64,000 bases of DNA from Hyaloscypha bicolor E (taxonomy: Eukaryota; Ascomycota; Leotiomycetes; Helotiales; Hyaloscyphaceae). The stretch lies in the NCBI RefSeq assembly GCF_002865645.1, contig NW_020194686.1, positions 372,001 to 436,000 on the forward strand, written 5' to 3'. Under the pieces are notes generated by a model. It saw only the letters and a program-made list of their open reading frames with translations, searched no databases and was not told where the DNA came from. Position numbers and translations under genes: made by a program. Numbering within the stretch: the first letter of the stretch is position 1; every line of letters begins with the position of its first letter. Shown in pieces: positions 12,801-24,054 of this stretch.

Positions 12801-14452
12801 GCAAGTATATATATAGAAGACTATATTTTTAGTACTTATTTATATAAATATAGCCTATATATTATATGAAAAAGTAGTTTTTAAGATTTATAAAAAGCTT
12901 TCTTATTTTTAGAATAAAGATCTAGTAAAGAAAATCCGGATAATTAATTATTTATTACTTATTTAAAAGGTAATCTATAATCTCAGGCTAGTATAAGTTA
13001 GCTATAAAAATAATAAAGAAGCTTAGCTTACTAAAATACTATATAATAGCTATCGAGTCTTTAAAGAGCTATTATATAAAGTAATTATTACCTATAAAGC
13101 TAGATAAGAAAATAAAGTAATAGCTAATATTATTTATATAAATATTTATATGAATATTCTACTAATATAAATAGAGCTAGTTAAATAAAATAATTTTATA
13201 AGTAATATATATATTAATAATATATTATTAGAAGAGGTAGCTAGTATAAAAGAATAAGGAAAAAGCTAAATAGATATAGAAATAATACTAGTAAAAGGCC
13301 TATTACTTAAGCTATATTACTAGTAAGTTCTAGTATAATTCTATAACTATAATTCATAGTACTAGTCCGGGTTATAATATAAGAAAAATAAGATATAATA
13401 AAGTAATATATATATTATATAAGTAATATTAACTATATATATCTATAGATATTTGCGGCCTGCTTTATAAACTATTAGTATTAGATTATAGTAGCTTGTA
13501 TTTATATACTTGTCTGAAATTAGAATAATAACCTTATTATTTATAAAAAAGTTCTTATAATAATAATCTGTATTTAACTTAAAAATTAAATATATTTACG
13601 GGTTAAGTAAGACCCGAAAATTAGTTTACTAGCTTATAAGATACTTGCGGGCCGTTTTATAGACTATAATAAACGGATTATAGTTTATAAGTATATTTAT
13701 AAGTTATAAAAGAACTATATAATTTAAATAAAGGAAGTTAGTAGCCCGGATATTAGTTATAAAAAGCGAGTTATAGAAAAAGAGCTATATAAAAAAGGAT
13801 TTAATATATAAAGCAGGCTATAGTAGGCCTTAGAAATAGAAAAGCTTATTATAAATCTAAAAGTACTAGATCCTATAAAAGAAGTTAATCCGGGTATTCT
13901 TCTTATAGCTAATTAATATAAAGGCAAAAGTATAATTATATATCCGGATATTTGTCCGGAAGGTCTAGTAAAGCAGGTTATTACTTATAAAGAAATAAGA
14001 GAAATATAAAAGAGGCTTGCGAATTAGAGGAAGTATTATATTACTTTTCTTATAATAAGCCTTAAAGTAATTATTTATATGACTAAAATAAAGGGCTCTA
14101 TAAGCTATATAGTAACCTATAAACAGACCGGTTATATATATAAGAGCTAGTTAGAAGCGAGAGAGAAAGGGCATTTGGATTGAGTTCTTATAAGGCAGGA
14201 TATTACTAGGTATAATTACTAGTATTTCGGGCCTATTAACTAGTTAATTAAGCCAGGAAAGAGAAAGAATATAAACTCAATAGTAATAGCAAGTCTTATA
14301 TAGCTTAGCCCGCTTTATAATAAAGTCAGAAGCAGGCCGGTTCTATTTATAGGAAGTATAAAAGCAAGGAGAGTTTATAGTAATAAAGAAAAGAAAGAGA
14401 GAAAAGTAATATAAGGCTAGGTTTTTTTCTTTTAGTATATTCTATAAGATCC
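9845..14452. mobile_element. Unclassified RIP-degraded element interior
   Basis: 4.6 kb between the two direct repeats, somewhat richer in G and C than its flanks but full of stops in all six frames. Plus-strand stretches with long stop-poor runs appear near 10850-11290 and 12800-13200, but I could not match them to a gag, RT, integrase, DDE transposase or helicase domain. It could be an LTR element with unrecognisable coding sequence, or another class flanked by duplicated sequence. The call rests on position between the repeats only. Confidence 0.45.
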
Positions 14453-14715
14453 CTAGCTTAAGAATTTCTCCTAAGCTTTAAAAAATCGTAATAAAAGCCT
14501 TTTATATTCCAGAACTACTAAAATATAAGAAAAGATACTTGAGCTTCTTCTTTCTTATTCTAAGCTAAACCCTAAGGATTTAAATATAATTATATTCTAA
14601 TATGTAATTCCCTAGTAAGAGAAGATTCTAGTATTTCTCACGTGATCCGTTTTTTTTACCGAGCCCCGTAAGCTAATTACTTAGAGTAGCCTAAATATAG
14701 AATAATATAGAAAAG
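14453..14715 (+). repeat. Right direct repeat of the unclassified element
   Basis: Second copy of the repeat at 9491-9755, in the same orientation and more heavily mutated; CACGTGATCC is kept at 14639. It lacks about 12 bases found in the left copy near its start. Confidence 0.6.
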
Positions 14716-15197
14716 ATTACTTAATTATTTTAGAGCTTTTTATATTTAAATATTTAAATAAATACTATAATATATTAAGATTAATTAATTATTAATTAAT
14801 TTTATTATTAATTATATTTTAATATAATAAATAAATATTTTTAATTATAATTATAAAAATATAATTTTTTAAAATATTATATTATAATAAATTATAAAGG
14901 AAACTATTTTACTTATTAATATTATTTTTATTTAATAAATAATTATAAACTATTAATTAATTTCTAATTCTATAAAATTCTACAAAATTCTATATAATTA
15001 TATAAAATATAATATTATATAATTTTAATATTTATTTTATATTACTAATATATAAATTTAAATTAGAATTTAATATTATATTAATTTATTTAAATTAATA
15101 AATAATATTATAATATATAAAATTATTTAATTTCGAAATTATATATTAAATTATTTAAATTAAATAAATATTATTAATAAAAAGCTAATATAATTTA
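14716..15197. other. AT-rich gene-free sequence
   Basis: Almost pure A/T with no element ends or frames that I can recognise. It lies between the right direct repeat and the pogo element. Confidence 0.7.
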
Positions 15198-15298
15198 TTA
15201 TTAAGTTATATATATTATTAAGTTATATATATTATTAAGTTATATATATTATTAAGTTATATATATTATTAAGTTATATATATTATTAAGTTATATAC
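15198..15298. repeat. 17-bp tandem repeat TTATTAAGTTATATATA, about six units
   Basis: Near-perfect units run head to tail up to the left terminus of the pogo element. The opposite end of the same element (about 19050-19086) and the right end of copy B (about 40575-40604) carry one or two inverted copies of this unit. The array is therefore a terminal or subterminal part of the transposon that has expanded here. Confidence 0.8.
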
Positions 15299-15940
15299 TT
15301 TTTCTTAATATGAAACTTTAGATATTAATAAATTAATTAAAATCTAATAAACTAGATATATTTATAGCTTTTTAATAAATTCATATATTATAATTAGTTT
15401 TTCTATAGATCTTATAATACTATTTAGATAATTATTTCTCTTTATAACTTCTTTTTATTATATATATATTATATTATATTTACTTATTTATATTTTTTTA
15501 TAATATAATATTTTATATATCTTTTATAATAAATATATTATTTTAATATATATAAGCCTTTTTAGTTCTATAATACTTGTTTAGTACTTTATTTACTACT
15601 CGAAATATATATATCTTTATAAATAAAAGAATCATTTTATAAGCTATTTTCTTTATATCTTTTACTAATATAATAACTATTTTGAAAAATAAAATTAATA
15701 AGCTTTTTTAATAATAGATAATTTAGTTAAATAAGAATTATTTATAAAAAAGCTTTATCTAAATTAAAAGAAGTTTAAGAGATCTAAAAATTAGTATTAG
15801 TAATAAAAAGTTTAAAGAATATTAAAATCCGTAATTTTATATTAAGCTTTAAAATTATAGCTTATAAATTAAAAGATATTAAGCTAGTTTTATAAAATCT
15901 AGCCTAAATATTTTAAGCTATTATTAATTTCTTATATATA

Positions 15941-17969
15941 GTAAAACCTTAATATAATAATATTAATTTTAGTATCCTTTTCTAATAATATATTAAGGTA
16001 TTATTAAATTAAGAATTATATATATATATTATAAATAAGAAAGAAACTAAAGATATATAAAGAATCTCTTAATTCTAATATCTTATTACTTATAAGAAAT
16101 CTCTTAAAAACTTCAAATAAGCTTATCTTACCTTTACTACTTTCCTTTAAATAAATATAGCTTTTAAAGTATTAAGCTTATATATAATCTCACTTTATTT
16201 ATTCTCTTATTACTTTTTATAAAAATTTAGTAAATTAAATATAGCTATTACTTTAACTAACTTTATTTTCCTAATTTCTTTCTTTTATTTCTTCTATTCT
16301 ATATTAGACTAAATATTTCCTGAATTTCCCTAAATATAATAATTTATAATTATCTCTAAAGCTATATTTTCTTTTTTTATAATTATCTTATTAACTAATA
16401 TAATAAATTAGCTAATAAAAAAAGAATTATTAAATTAGGTTATATACTAAATAGTTAATTAGAGGATTTTAATTATTTCTTGATTTTTTATTTACTAAAT
16501 GGCTTATTTTATATTAATTTTACTATAGGTATCGAGATTTTTACTAAAAAAAGGTTTTATAATAAAACTTGATTTATATTAGTAATTAGTAATTATAGAA
16601 GCTTTAATATAGTTATTTTTATTTACTTTAAATTATTTAATTATATAGCTAACTTATTACTAGTAATAATAAAACTTAAAGGTATTAATAATATCTTAAT
16701 CTATTAGTTACTAATATAATATTATATTAGGAAATAGCTATTTAATTTATATATAAAAGAAAGCTTGTTTTCTATTAATAAGATTAATATTATATTCGTA
16801 TTCTAAAAAGTTATTTATAAAGAGAAAAATATACTAGTATTAAGTAAAATACTTCTAATTAAGCTAATAAAAATATTTTATATAAATAATACTAGTTATT
16901 TACTTGAAATTATTATACTAGTATTATATATTTAAAAGTTAATAATTAATATATTTGAAATATTGAGGGTTTTTATTCTTTTTAATTAATTAAGGCTTTT
17001 ATTTATTAGTATTTATAGTATTAATTATAAAAGCAAGAGTAATTCAGTCTTTATTCTTTTTACTTCTATTACTAGCCTTAGTTACTAGTATATAATTTAG
17101 TAATATTTTCTAATATAAACTAGTTTTATTTATATTTAAAATATTTTCAGGAGAATATATAGCTATTAAATCTCGATTCTTTTATATTTACTTAATATTT
17201 TCAGGGCTTTTAATATTTACTATATTATTTTTATTATAATAAATATATTTCTTAATATAGAAGTAATTCTTGAAATTAGTTAATTATTTATTAGACTATT
17301 TAGGCTCTGGTTACTTGTAATATTAGAAAAGAAAATATTAGATTTCATATACTTTTTATTTAAATATATTACCTGTAATTATTATTATTTACTATTATAT
17401 TTTTTATTATTATTTAAAGAATATTGCTTTAAAATTAGGCTAATTAGATTAGCTTAATTATTAAATTATAAGACTTATATCTTTTTATATATTAGTATTA
17501 AGATAATTAAATTAAGTATTAAGGCTAAAAGAAATAATAAATTAGTTAATTTTATAATAGAACTTGTTCTAGAATTACTTAATAAAATTAGTATATATAG
17601 CTTTAGAATAAAATTACTTATATTTTTATAATATTTAGTAATTAGCTTCTATTATATTTCTTTATTATTTTTTAGGCTATTTAGGGACTAGAGAACTAGA
17701 AGTAAAATTAAGAAGCTATAATTTAGTAGAATTAATAGCCCGAGAAATATTAGAAGGCCCTAAAATATTAATAAATTAATTTATTTTCAGGTTAAATAAT
17801 TAGAATAATATATTATTAAAAATTAAGAATTAGAACTAAAAACCTAATAATAATTATAATACTAAAAATATTATAAACTTAAAGCTAAAAAAAAAGTATA
17901 AGATTATATAATTATATTATATTACTAAAAATATTATTATATTATAAAATTATTATATTAAGGTTTTAT
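15941..17969. mobile_element. Nested 2.0-kb TIR element inside pogo copy A
   Basis: The collinear pogo copy B lacks this segment. Its ends are inverted: GTAAAACCTTAATATAATAA at the left, and ATTATATTAAGGTTTTAT at the right, which is the inverse. It is flanked by TA on both sides (15939-15940 and 17970-17971). Length, TIRs and TA target all point to the Tc1/mariner superfamily. I could not recognise a transposase in the mutated interior. Confidence 0.7.
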
Positions 17970-19086
17970 TATATTATTATAAAAACTAAAAAGAATTTTA
18001 CTTTTATAATATAATTAATATAGGCCTTAATAAATATCTTAATTTACTAATTATATATCTGTTTTAATATACTAAAGTATTTAATATTAAATAACTAAAT
18101 TAAATAAAATAAAATAAATAAAAGGCAATTTAAAAGTTATAATATTATATGTTTTATAATACTTTTAAAACTTAATTAATTTATAACTCTTATATTTATT
18201 TAATACTAGTATTTAATATAGCTCCTTTATATAAGTAATAGTATATTTATTAAAGTATTTTAGTTATTTTAGACTTATTTTATTATTTGTTTATTTATTA
18301 TTTATTAGTTTAATAATCTAGTTAAATAAAAGGCTACTATTAATATACTAGTTAAAGAAATAATTCTTGCCCTAAATTACTAAAAATAAAGAAATATTTT
18401 AATCTTTACTATTAATATAAGTAATAACTATAGCTTATTTCCTATTTTCTAACTAAATTATCTTATTTCTATTATATTAATTTATATAGATTATAACTAT
18501 TATAATATAGATTATATTTATTATAAATCCAGTTTTATTAAAGTTATAAAAGTTATAGTCTAAAATCTCGTATTTTACTCTTATATTTTTTATTAGTTAA
18601 AATTATATATTAATTAGCTCAAAATCTTTATATAAGGCCCTTAAGAAATTATAAATATAATTAAAACATATTTTAAAAACTAGTTATTATTATATAAATT
18701 AATAAGCTTAAAGTTTATTAATATATTCTATTCTCTTTAATTCTAGAATAAAATTAGCTATATTTTTAATATTAGCTAGCTATAATACAAATTCTCTGAA
18801 ATTTAGCTTAAATATATTTCAAGAATTTTTTTTTTTTTAGTATAATTAACTTATAATAATTAGATTATATTTTATTATAAAATATAAATTCAGAAATTCT
18901 ATAGATTTTTATAATAGATTAATAGCTTATTTCTCTAAAAGTTCGAATAGCCTTAATAGCTAGAATAATTTATATTTCTTAAATTTGAATTTGTATTAGT
19001 AATTATTAAGAAAACGTATATTAAAGTTTAGAGGATATAATAAAGAGAAAAGTATATAATTTAATAATATATATAACTCAATAATA

Positions 19087-19653
19087 AATCATATTAGAAT
19101 AAATCGTAATTAACTTTATTAAATAAAAATTAAAAGTTAAAATTAAAAAGAAACTAATATATATAAACTATATCACGTAGTAAGAAAGAGAGAACGTTTA
19201 TTATTTTAAAATCTTAAGGTAAAGTATGAGTATTAGAAGCTATTATATAATTGGCTCGCTTCCGATATCGGCACGTGCGGAGCTAAATGCGCTGGCGTAG
19301 AGCTAAGGAATTAGTGCGGCGCTAATGGTGGCCTTATTAATCGATCCCAGATTAACCAGTTTGGCCCGTTATGTCTTTTCTTTAAAGCGCATTATTAATA
19401 ATCCGTAGTACACGAGCCAATCTTATCAAAAAATCCTCGGCTCGCCAGTGACCCCTTAATATTCAGCTCTGTTTAGCTGTATATACTCTGGTTCAGCGTG
19501 GCAGAATCTAGCCTTCCAGCACTGCATGGGAATTAAGGCACCTCGGTTCTAACAGGTGAGGTAAATTCCTCAGGCCCTATTGGCCTTGATATCAGGCGCG
19601 AAAATCAGCCCCACCACAGAAGATATTCTAACCCTTTAATCTACCCAGTAAAT
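19087..19653. other. Intergenic: transition from AT-rich block to normal GC
   Basis: Composition changes sharply at about 19250, within some tens of bases, from RIP-type to ordinary sequence. Nothing coding is seen; this is the 3' flank of the ferric-reductase-like gene. A CACGTG is present at 19272. A CCTCGGTTC ... CAGGTGAGG stretch near 19541 is unremarkable. Confidence 0.6.
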
Positions 19654-21362
19654 CTAAAGCTCAAAAAGTTCTTCCTCAACAAAAAACAGGCTGCTGTCTC
19701 GACTTGCCTTTGCAGCAGCCTTTCTTGCATCATCCAGCAACTGCCGTGGCCCACATGTGCTCACCGCGGCATTCAAACCGGGTCGCACTCTCTTTACATT
19801 TTCCATCCACTTAACAACATCTGGTCTTCCTGGGATCATTTCCACTAGACCACTATATCTATGAGCATGCTCCTCCGTGCCTCCATCTTGGCCGACTGGC
19901 TCTATCTCGATTTCCGAGCTCGGTGTGGTCGAGCTTGAAGCAACTTGAAGCTGCGTCATCATCGAACCAGTAACATGAATTGTAACGTCGAACGTGGCTG
20001 GAATTGCAGGATCCGCCGCTATAGTGGCGAAGTTCTTTAGCTCTTTCTCGAACCATTCTGCGTGACAGGCGGCTTTAATCACCCACAAAAGATGAATATG
20101 CCACTCCTTGCCCAACTCTTTCTCGGCATCTCTCAGAGTTGACGCTCTGGCCATGATGTGCGATATGATGCTGATACCGGGTGTGATGCCGATACCACCT
20201 GCGACTATGACTGTCACGGGATAAAGTCCCCATTGAATCCCACCTACTCCGTATGGTCCGTCGAGTCGTATCTTCAGTTTTGTCACCATTTGGTCTTCCT
20301 TCTTCTCTGCACCACCAGAAGCCTCACCAAGCCGTTGTACTTTCTTCGTAAAGCCTCCGAGTCCCCTTACAGCAATTGTTGTATCCTCTCCAGGCGCAGA
20401 AGCGATAGAGAAAGGATGCCAATTAAACCACGAGATGCCAGGGATCTGAACCCACACGATTTGACCAGGTCTAACACTGCGCATGCCTTCCACTTTGAAC
20501 TTCGTCACACCACCTTCATTCCATTTACTTTCCTTGACCTCCACGCTTCGAAAATTATACCAAAATCGGATCAGGCGATCAACAGCCCAGAGCCCAAGTC
20601 CGGGAAGGAGAAATTCAGGTCCGTTTGTGGTGTGGATGAGCGCTCCCACGACGAACACAAAGAACAGGAAATGCGAATAGTAGAATACTTCGAAGAAGCG
20701 TCGGCGCACAAATGGCAGACTGGTTGTAAACAGAATAGCTAGACTCAACCATGCCATGATCCCCACCCTGATCCGAGTGGCCGCCACGGCGTAGATAAGC
20801 TGACTCGTAATGATATCATGACGGATGTTCAGAGAGAAATGGAGAGTTGCGTGGACGAAGGTGGCAAAGCCGATAAAGCGATGGTAGATGAGGAGGGTTG
20901 AACTGGGGATACACAGAATTAGACTGAAAAGATTCGAACGGGCTGAAAGAAGGAGGGCGAGTCCGGCATTCGCAATGGTCAGCCAGCCGTATAATTTGTA
21001 GTCCGTGCTGTATTCAATGCTGTTGTAACCGAAGAGGATATTGAGGCCAGCGATGGCGAGAAAGCGGAATATGTTGGGGAAATGGTGGTTGGTTAAAATG
21101 GGGACCAGGCTGGGGCGAGTTATGAGTCTGTGCAGGATGGTATACGGTTTTGAATAGTGAGATGGTGAATTAAGGGGTGGTTGACCTGAAGAATGTGTTA
21201 GGATTTGGAGCATCTTTAATTGTTTTTGAGCTTACCACATGTTCGTAGAAGTCGGAAATATGATGGAAAATGGATAAGAGACTCGATGAGCAACAGTCCA
21301 ACAACACATCCAAAATATATCCTCGCAACAGTGTATTGGTCTTCTATGACTGGCTGACGCAT
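19654..21362 (-). CDS. Ferric reductase-like transmembrane oxidoreductase (FRE/NOX superfamily)
   Basis: Predicted to pass electrons from cytosolic NAD(P)H through FAD and two hemes to an acceptor outside the membrane, typically ferric iron or copper. Two exons, 21236-21362 and 19654-21185, are joined across a 50-bp intron (GTAAGC donor, CCTAAC branch site, TTCAG acceptor). The intron joins phase 1 and bypasses a stop, giving about 552 aa. Visible features: an N-terminal membrane segment, then a ferric-reductase membrane domain with heme-ligand candidates His144, His154, His158, His214 and His227; the FAD motif WHPFS (His at 299); NADPH-site motifs GPYG (352-355) and GGIGITP (372-378); and a C-terminal CGP (520). 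The start is the first in-frame ATG (21362). The open frame continues upstream to 21527 with a hydrophobic stretch but no ATG, so a further upstream exon is possible. Base use is normal and no stops interrupt it, so the gene looks intact. Whether it prefers iron or another acceptor cannot be told from sequence. Confidence 0.88.
21186..21235 (-). other. Intron of the ferric-reductase-like gene
   Basis: 50 bp on the minus strand from GTAAGCTC to CATTCTTCAG with CCTAAC about 15 bases before the acceptor. Removing it fuses the two open frames through a Gly codon (G|GT) without a stop. Confidence 0.85.
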
Positions 21363-21730
21363 CTTGGATTTACAAGTTACAACAGTCTTGAAGAGAGTGG
21401 ACAATAGCAGGAAGAAGATGGTAGAGGAGAGAGTTTGAAGAGGGAGCTTAGTTGATGTGAGGATGTGGGCGAAACTGGAAGTCGAGGGTGCAGAACTTAT
21501 GAGATCACAGCTGAATGTGTCTTCCAATAAACTTCATTCTTCTTGGCAGGAGCTAAAAGATTCTACACGGGAATATTCGAGGCACGTACTCAAGTGCAGG
21601 GAACCTGTCTCATTTGAATGCAAAGCCTAGGATGTAAGGAATAGAGTTCGAGATAAGAAAATTTATTTTAAAGGTTGAATTTAAGAGGCGCTTAGCAATG
21701 AAGAATATCTTACCTTCTGGTCTTAGTAAC

Positions 21731-21984
21731 TTGAACACTATAAAGAGGAAGTGTGGAATCATCGCGATTGCCAGATCCGGCTAATGTTATTTTTAGGGTA
21801 ATATACCCCTGGGCATCGTCAACTTCTATATTCTTTGTAGCTAATTATCAATATATCTCTGAACCTCACTTGAACCACCAATTATCTTGATTATTATCGA
21901 CTGATCTGTCAGCGATGTCTAACACTTGCTTGGGTAAAGAGTATTATTGAACACTACAAAGAGAAAGTGTGGAATCATCGCGAT
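21731..21984. promoter_or_regulatory. 38-bp direct repeat pair in the shared intergenic region
   Basis: Two copies (21731-21768 and 21947-21984) begin TTGAACACTA and end GGAATCATCGCGAT, differing only at two transitions and spaced 216 bp apart. They sit between the divergently oriented ferric-reductase-like and DM13 genes, so they could be regulatory duplications serving one or both. A GATA-type site (AGATAAG) occurs separately at 21651. The regulatory role is inference; the repeat itself is seen directly. Confidence 0.5.
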
Positions 21985-22256
21985 CTTCAGCACTTATTCA
22001 GGGGGAATGCATGTGAAAGCTCTGTCAAATTTAGGGATCTTTAGGAATCATTCCGATCTTTGGAGTTTGTTTGGTCAAGTTTGCCGAGATGGGATTTGGA
22101 ATCTTTGCGGGAGGATATTGCCGTGCGGGAAATGGTCAGAGCGTTGTCGGCCCCTTTACCCCTTGGCGGGCCTTTCCGTTTCCTCAGCACTTAATTCCAG
22201 CATCACACTAGCGGAAGTGATCAAGTAGAGAATCCTATGGAAAAAGAGTGGAAAAG

Positions 22257-22269
22257 ATATAAAAATAGC
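22257..22269 (+). promoter_or_regulatory. Possible TATA box of the DM13 gene
   Basis: GATATAAAAATAG lies about 160 bp upstream of the ATG. It is followed by a pyrimidine- and CAAC-rich leader up to the start codon, typical of filamentous-fungal 5' regions. No experimental start site is known. Confidence 0.35.
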
Positions 22270-22423
22270 CAGTTTCCCATTAAGTTCCTAAGTCTTTCTT
22301 TGTGAACAATCAACTTCCACACTTCAGATATCAATTCTGCCCTTAACTCGCTGAATCGAATCTATCACTCCACCTCGAACAAGATACATCACTCTTGCCA
22401 TCTCAGTCTTCACAACAGCATTC

Positions 22424-22984
22424 ATGTTTAAGTCCGCGATTTCACTCCTCGGTCTTGGGCTCATCTACCTCGCAAGAGCCCAAAACGCAACAACCCAAAA
22501 AATCGGCTGGACTGGAACCCTTTCCTCTCTCGACGGCGGCTTAGGAGGAGTAGTAACTGTGACTAACGCAATGACCCTCACTATCTCTGATTATACGCTC
22601 AAGGATGCCAGCGCTCCCGCTCTCTACTGGTGGGGCGCAACCAACGGGGTTCTCGCTGACGGCTTCCGTATTTCCAACACCCACGTCACGCAAGCCGCTA
22701 CTTCGAACATGGACACCATCAACCTGGATGCCGGCAAGACGACAGCGGATTTCACCACCGTTGGCTTGTGGTGCGAGCAGCTGAAGGCCAACTTTGGACA
22801 AGCAACATTGGCAGAGCCAGGCGCAGGCACGAGCGCTGCGTCTGCTGGGTCCACGATGAGTTCTACTGGAAGTGCACCAGCCGCAACCAGTTCAAAATCC
22901 GGTACGGATTCTGTTGGGGTTCCATATAGCGCACTCGCAATGACCCTTTTGGCTGCTACTGTCTTTGCGATTAAGATGGGTTAA
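22424..22984 (+). CDS. GPI-anchored cell-surface protein with DM13 domain
   Basis: 186 aa, single exon, uninterrupted frame with normal base use. Residues 1-19 form a signal peptide (hydrophobic core, cleavage likely after ARA). Residues about 28-130 match the DM13 fold, with the GTLSSL-type start, a TLTISDYTL strand, a YWWG turn and the closing VGLWCEQLKANFG stretch. The WC cysteine is the conserved one thought to act in redox chemistry in this family. A Ser/Thr/Ala/Gly-rich stalk follows (about 133-165), then a hydrophobic tail ending without charge, as in GPI-anchored proteins; an omega site near SGTDS is likely. The product should sit on the plasma membrane or wall. Its biochemical role is unknown; DM13 has been proposed as an electron-transfer domain, which is suggestive beside a ferric-reductase-like gene about 1 kb away on the other strand. 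Confidence 0.85.
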   Translation: MFKSAISLLGLGLIYLARAQNATTQKIGWTGTLSSLDGGLGGVVTVTNAMTLTISDYTLKDASAPALYWWGATNGVLADGFRISNTHVTQAATSNMDTINLDAGKTTADFTTVGLWCEQLKANFGQATLAEPGAGTSAASAGSTMSSTGSAPAATSSKSGTDSVGVPYSALAMTLLAATVFAIKMG

Positions 22985-24054
22985 GCTGGACTTCGCAGGA
23001 ATTTGGAAGATATGGAAGGTTTCTCAAACTGTTGAGTCCGCAGCGTGTAGGACGTGGCCTATTTTGAAGTGCCGGGGGGCAAAAAGGTCTCGCTTGTTTC
23101 TCTTTACCATATTGGCTTCTGCTTCAGGGAACCTTATTTCATTGTGGATAGGCTTTCCAGATATCCTTTCGTCAGCTTCTAGGGGGTTGAGGTGTGTATT
23201 TAATCGCAACGATAGGGCATTAATAAGCCACCAACTCCTCACTGCTCTCTACTCTGTTTGACGGAACAAAATATCTTGCAATGGCTCCTTCGCGTACCTC
23301 ACCTACCAGAAACCCCTTCAGCAGTCCAGCAACGACTTTCAAAAGAACAACTAGCCACCTTCGACATGAAATTTATAAAACCATCCATTTCCGTTTACTG
23401 GAATAATCAACGCGTTCTAAAGCCTCCATTTACGTTACGCTGACCAAGATGGACACGATTCTGGCTCAGACTGTGTCGGCAATCCAGTAGAATTGTACGA
23501 TAGAGGGAGGTCCCCCGCCTATTCTGATATCTGCGGCCCGGTTCACAAGACCCACCATACGTAATTAAAGCCTTATTAATGACATAACAGCTGCTTCTCT
23601 GATATGATTTTCAATCACCCTTTGAACTGTGGAATTCAGAACATATGCAATTTCAAGGTACCGTAAATTCAAGCTAAAACCAATCATACATTCACTTCTT
23701 GGGGAAATGTTTCTACGCGACAAACTTCCGACTTTTTACTTCCGGCTTTCACTTCTTCTCTCTTTGCGCTCTACAGTACAGTAGAGTTCGAAATTGGCTT
23801 CAGTTCGAACTTCTCTGTGATTTGTTTTTCTGACCCACATTTTATGGGCACTAACCATTTATAGCTAGCCTGTACTCTGGTCCTGCGGTCGATTAAATCC
23901 GTGCTCGGGTGTTGTCACGTGGGGATTCTGTCTGGATTGAGAGCTCAAATACTAACGGCGAGTGCCTGTTTACTTAACGCACACAGTATTAATACAGTAT
24001 AGTACTAACCTTAATATTATACCATCCTATTCGCTTGAAAAATCTATCTAATCT
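22985..24054. other. Intergenic: 3' region of DM13 gene and spacer
   Basis: Normal base composition but no supported gene. Short open frames at 22965-23261 and 23258-23443 overlap the DM13 end or lack homology and are probably chance. CACGTG occurs at 23915. AT content begins to rise again from about 23990. Confidence 0.6.

Larger units (their letters stand above)
15198..19086 (-). mobile_element. pogo/Fot1-type DNA transposon, copy A, with a nested insertion
   Basis: Both ends share an inverted terminus containing TTATATACTTTT. Without the nested 2.0-kb insertion the element is about 1.85 kb, the usual size of Fot1/pogo elements. Read on the minus strand through the stops, 18370-18640 shows the transposase DDE_1 core. 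That core includes a YNFDETGF-type motif (here with E or D changed), TRAD, and G-N-R-x-W followed by alternating hydrophobic residues. Every frame is broken by RIP-type stops. Copy B is at 37322-40604. Target duplication would be TA, which cannot be told apart in this sequence. Confidence 0.8.

Noticed and set aside
15198..15298. Telomere or centromere repeat
   Set aside because: The 17-bp unit is part of the pogo transposon end, as the inverted copies at the other termini show.
20158..20742. 194-codon plus-strand open frame
   Set aside because: Exactly antisense to the ferric-reductase coding exon; typical shadow frame.
21947..22228. 93-codon plus-strand open frame between the FRE and DM13 genes
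   Set aside because: Starts in the 38-bp repeat, shows no domain, and the repeat copy upstream does not preserve a frame; more likely non-coding intergenic DNA.
22965..23443. Two short plus-strand frames after the DM13 gene
   Set aside because: Overlap the DM13 end or its 3' region, no homology, no conserved feature.
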